Source of the DNA: Moritella sp. JT01
GTDB lineage: Bacteria > Pseudomonadota > Gammaproteobacteria > Enterobacterales > Moritellaceae
Length of the DNA stretch: 64,000 nucleotides
Direction: 5' to 3'
NCBI RefSeq assembly: GCF_001574435.1
Contig: NZ_LOCN01000007.1
Span: 1-64,000 of the forward strand
Of the stretch, positions 61,797-64,000 are shown piece by piece (position 1 is the first letter of the stretch; each line of letters begins with the position of its first letter). Made by a program: the position numbers and the translations under genes. The notes beneath the pieces are model-generated. The model had not been told where the DNA came from and did no database searches. It worked only from the letters and a program-made list of their open reading frames with translations.

Positions 61797-63800
61797 ATGC
61801 AAGCACTATCTTGGTATATAAAACGAGTTAAAACGATGTCCGGAAAGGAAATTACTTGGCGTGTAATGTCATTATCCTCAGCAATTTTTGAACATCTACG
61901 AGTGAGTATGAACCTCGTATCGCAAGCGAAATTTCATGACAACTATCAAGAAAATGCACCATTTCAACCTCCATTTAACGTATTTATAGGTGATATATCA
62001 GCCTTTAGTCCTGAGTGGCAGCAAGCGCTACTTAACAAAGCGGATAAAATCATACAACATAAGCTCAGTTATTTTGATTTACAAGATCATCATTTAGAAA
62101 CCCCTATCAACTGGCATAAAGATCATGCAACAGGCCAACAAACAAGTCGTGCGGCTATCATGTCTGTTAATTATCGTGACATGAGTAAAAATGGCGATTG
62201 CAAATTAGTTTGGGAGCCTAACCGCCACCATCAATTTGTAGTATTAGCGCGCGCATATAAAATAACTGGCAAAATAAAATATGCACAAAGTGTCGTTACT
62301 CAACTAACAAGCTGGTTAGACGCTAACCCTTACGGCTACGGCATGAATTGGAAAAGCCCCCTTGAATTAGGTATAAGAATGATTAATTGGGTATGGGCAA
62401 TTGATCTTATTCTAGATTCAGGGCTTTTTGTTGGGGACTTTAAAAAACGGGTATTAAATAGTGTCTACCTTCATTGCCGTGATGTGAGTAGTAAATTTTC
62501 ACAAGGCTCTTCTGCTAATAACCATTTAGTTGGTGAAGCAGCAGGTGTCTATATAGCCAGTAGTTATTTTTCAATGTTAAAAGATGCTAGTCATTGGCGT
62601 CATAAAAGTAAACATGTTTTAGAAACGGAAATACAAGCTCAAACCTTTGCTGACGGATGCTCGAAAGAGCACGGCTTCAGCTATCAATTTTTTGTATTTC
62701 AGCTCTACCTGTTCTCAGCACAGATTGGATGTTGGCAAAAAGATAACTTTTCACCCGCCTACCAAGATACTTTAAATAAATTAGCCGCATTTATTGCTTT
62801 CATTGCACAAGGGGGTGAACATTATCCGATGGTAGGTGATCAGGACGATGGTTATGCGCTTAACCTTGGAGATCATGTCCATGATATAAATGCACTTTGT
62901 GATTTGGCAGCCCACCTTTATGACAATCAAATTTTTCATATCAATTACCGAAAACCCTGTGAGTCTGCATTTTGGTTATTCAATCAACGCATAGAGCGTA
63001 AGCACAACGTTTTACAAGAGGTACCTGATTTAACTTCTCTAAAATTCCAAGAATCCGGTTATTTTTTATTACAAGCCGGTAATATAAATAATAATGATCA
63101 AGTCAGTATTTTATTCGATTGCGCAGAGCTAGGCTACACATCTATCGCAGCTCATGGTCATGCCGATGCATTAAGCTTAGTAATGCGTATAAACGGCAAA
63201 GATCTATTCGTTGATAGTGGTACATACGATTATTATAGCTTTCCATGTTGGCGTAATCAGTTTAGAAAAACGCAAGCACATAATACGCTCGAAATTGATG
63301 GCTTAGATCAATCTGTCATGACAGGTCCATTTATGTGGGAGCAACATGCACAAGCGCAGTGTACTCTCTGGAATCCCACTAAATCAGGAGGACAGGTAGC
63401 TGGTTTTCATAATGGTTACCAACGACTCTCATCACCACTTATTCATAAACGTCACTTAGATTTGAATACTCAAAGAAATAGTTTAGCAATCACGGATAAA
63501 ATACAATCTCAAAGCAATCATGATATTGCGTTATATTTTCATCTATCAGAAGATTGCAGTAATATTAAAATAGAAGGTCACATTTGTACCCTTTACTTAA
63601 ACAGCAATAAAGTATATATCTGCCTGCCCGAAAATTTAACCCATGAAATAGTTAGAGGTCAATGGCATGAAGATACCGACCATACATCTTTAGGCTGGAT
63701 AAGTCGTAATTATCATCAGCGTACCGCAATTAGCACATTGATTTCAAGTGGTAGCGTCATTGGTGATAAGCAATTCATGACTATAATAACTTGGATTTAA
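61797..63800 (+). CDS. Heparinase II/III-family polysaccharide lyase
   Basis: A 667-residue protein. An N-terminal alpha-toroid (about 1-370; NWHKDHATGQQTSRAAI, KSPLELGIRMINWVW, NNHLVGEAAGVYIAS) is followed by a C-terminal beta-sandwich domain with HGHADALSLVMRINGKDLF and DSGTYDYYSF. This is the domain order of heparinase II/III and related oligoalginate lyases. In EPS clusters with exosortase, such lyases probably trim the polymer. No signal peptide is seen. It lies 9 nt after xrtA and is co-transcribed. Confidence 0.85.
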   Translation: MQALSWYIKRVKTMSGKEITWRVMSLSSAIFEHLRVSMNLVSQAKFHDNYQENAPFQPPFNVFIGDISAFSPEWQQALLNKADKIIQHKLSYFDLQDHHLETPINWHKDHATGQQTSRAAIMSVNYRDMSKNGDCKLVWEPNRHHQFVVLARAYKITGKIKYAQSVVTQLTSWLDANPYGYGMNWKSPLELGIRMINWVWAIDLILDSGLFVGDFKKRVLNSVYLHCRDVSSKFSQGSSANNHLVGEAAGVYIASSYFSMLKDASHWRHKSKHVLETEIQAQTFADGCSKEHGFSYQFFVFQLYLFSAQIGCWQKDNFSPAYQDTLNKLAAFIAFIAQGGEHYPMVGDQDDGYALNLGDHVHDINALCDLAAHLYDNQIFHINYRKPCESAFWLFNQRIERKHNVLQEVPDLTSLKFQESGYFLLQAGNINNNDQVSILFDCAELGYTSIAAHGHADALSLVMRINGKDLFVDSGTYDYYSFPCWRNQFRKTQAHNTLEIDGLDQSVMTGPFMWEQHAQAQCTLWNPTKSGGQVAGFHNGYQRLSSPLIHKRHLDLNTQRNSLAITDKIQSQSNHDIALYFHLSEDCSNIKIEGHICTLYLNSNKVYICLPENLTHEIVRGQWHEDTDHTSLGWISRNYHQRTAISTLISSGSVIGDKQFMTIITWI

Positions 63801-63807
63801 TAAGACA

Positions 63808-64000
63808 TTATGTTGGCTTTAAATAACGCCCTGTTGGCCAAATCTGTTTAGCCTCAAAAGGCAGGTTCTTCATTTTTCTATGCCAAATGAAAAGGTTTTC
63901 CCCGTGTTTTTTTTCTGCAAGCCAACGTCTTTTATGGTCTGTGTAAACGCCAAGAAAATCATAACAACATACACCTTCTTCTTTGCACTTTCTGTATGAA
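63808..64000 (-). CDS. C-terminal end of a GNAT-like acyltransferase gene (partial)
   Basis: A leftward open frame enters from the right edge and stops at 63,808. The visible 63 residues include CYDFLGVYTDHKRRWLAEKK, a pattern like the end of BcsL/CelD-type GNAT acetyltransferases (YDFL...Y-K-R-W). It is convergent with the heparinase-type gene. Without the N-terminus the function is uncertain. Confidence 0.45.
   Translation of the reverse strand, partial: SYRKCKEEGVCCYDFLGVYTDHKRRWLAEKKHGENLFIWHRKMKNLPFEAKQIWPTGRYLKPT

Noticed and set aside
63900-63912. Run of eight A in the partial right-edge gene as a phase-variation tract
   Set aside because: Runs of this length in A/T are common in AT-rich genomes and give weak evidence.
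1-64000. CRISPR arrays, tRNA and rRNA genes, insertion sequences
   Set aside because: No regularly spaced repeats, no tRNA- or rRNA-like sequence and no transposase was recognised by eye in the window.

Overview
The window looks like a chromosomal segment of an AT-rich marine gammaproteobacterium. The sdhCDAB-sucABCD/gltA block, a V. cholerae-like acetate two-component locus (CrbS/CrbR type) and an exosortase-A exopolysaccharide cluster all point to the Vibrionales/Alteromonadales group. Moritella or a close relative is my guess; the genus is not proven by the sequence.

Region 1 (1-25,580) is a P2-family prophage whose left end lies outside the window. Reading inward from the integrase (24,545-25,513) come two small paralogous repressor genes, Cox, CII, small early genes and the gpA replication nickase (17,588-20,017). 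A cargo zone follows, then Ogr (11,961), more cargo, two holin-like genes, portal Q and terminase P (rightward), and scaffold O, capsid N, terminase M, head completion L, and tail genes R and S (leftward, S running off the edge). The prophage sits next to the transcription terminator of sucD.

The most unusual part is 12,234-16,910. Between the replication gene and ogr there is an array of integron gene cassettes with no integron integrase in the window. Four genes and one tiny gene-poor cassette, all read leftward, are separated by attC-like sites (12,234-12,311; 12,363-12,459; 14,342-14,440; 15,093-15,191; 16,025-16,084). The genes encode an ApeA-like HEPN protein, a candidate R-S-E ADP-ribosyltransferase, a trypsin-like peptidase and an unrecognised soluble protein: a plausible anti-phage or toxin set. 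A Sel1-repeat/DUF2971-like gene sits on the other side of ogr. A close match to a LexA box lies in the ogr promoter region, beside a truncated second Ogr-like gene.

Region 2 (25,581-36,900) is core metabolism: sucD, sucC, sucB, sucA, sdhB, sdhA, sdhD and sdhC in one leftward block, divergent from gltA, giving the succinate-dehydrogenase, 2-oxoglutarate-dehydrogenase, succinyl-CoA-synthetase and citrate-synthase steps of the TCA cycle.

Region 3 (36,950-46,720) is an acetate-response locus. It holds a transporter-fused hybrid histidine kinase (CrbS-like), a small membrane-anchored protein, a LuxR-type response regulator (CrbR-like), a DnaQ-like exonuclease, a DUF294/CBS protein and a DUF4212/ActP-like symporter pair.

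Region 4 (46,730-64,000) is a surface/exopolysaccharide cluster. It holds a sulfotransferase, three GT4 glycosyltransferases, two deacetylase-fold proteins, a secreted beta-helix protein, an O-antigen ligase/polymerase, a flippase, a decayed sulfotransferase minigene, a WecG/TagA transferase, an exosortase A-EpsI protein, a heparinase II/III family lyase and the end of a GNAT-like gene. One glycosyltransferase gene contains a run of ten G that could make it phase variable.
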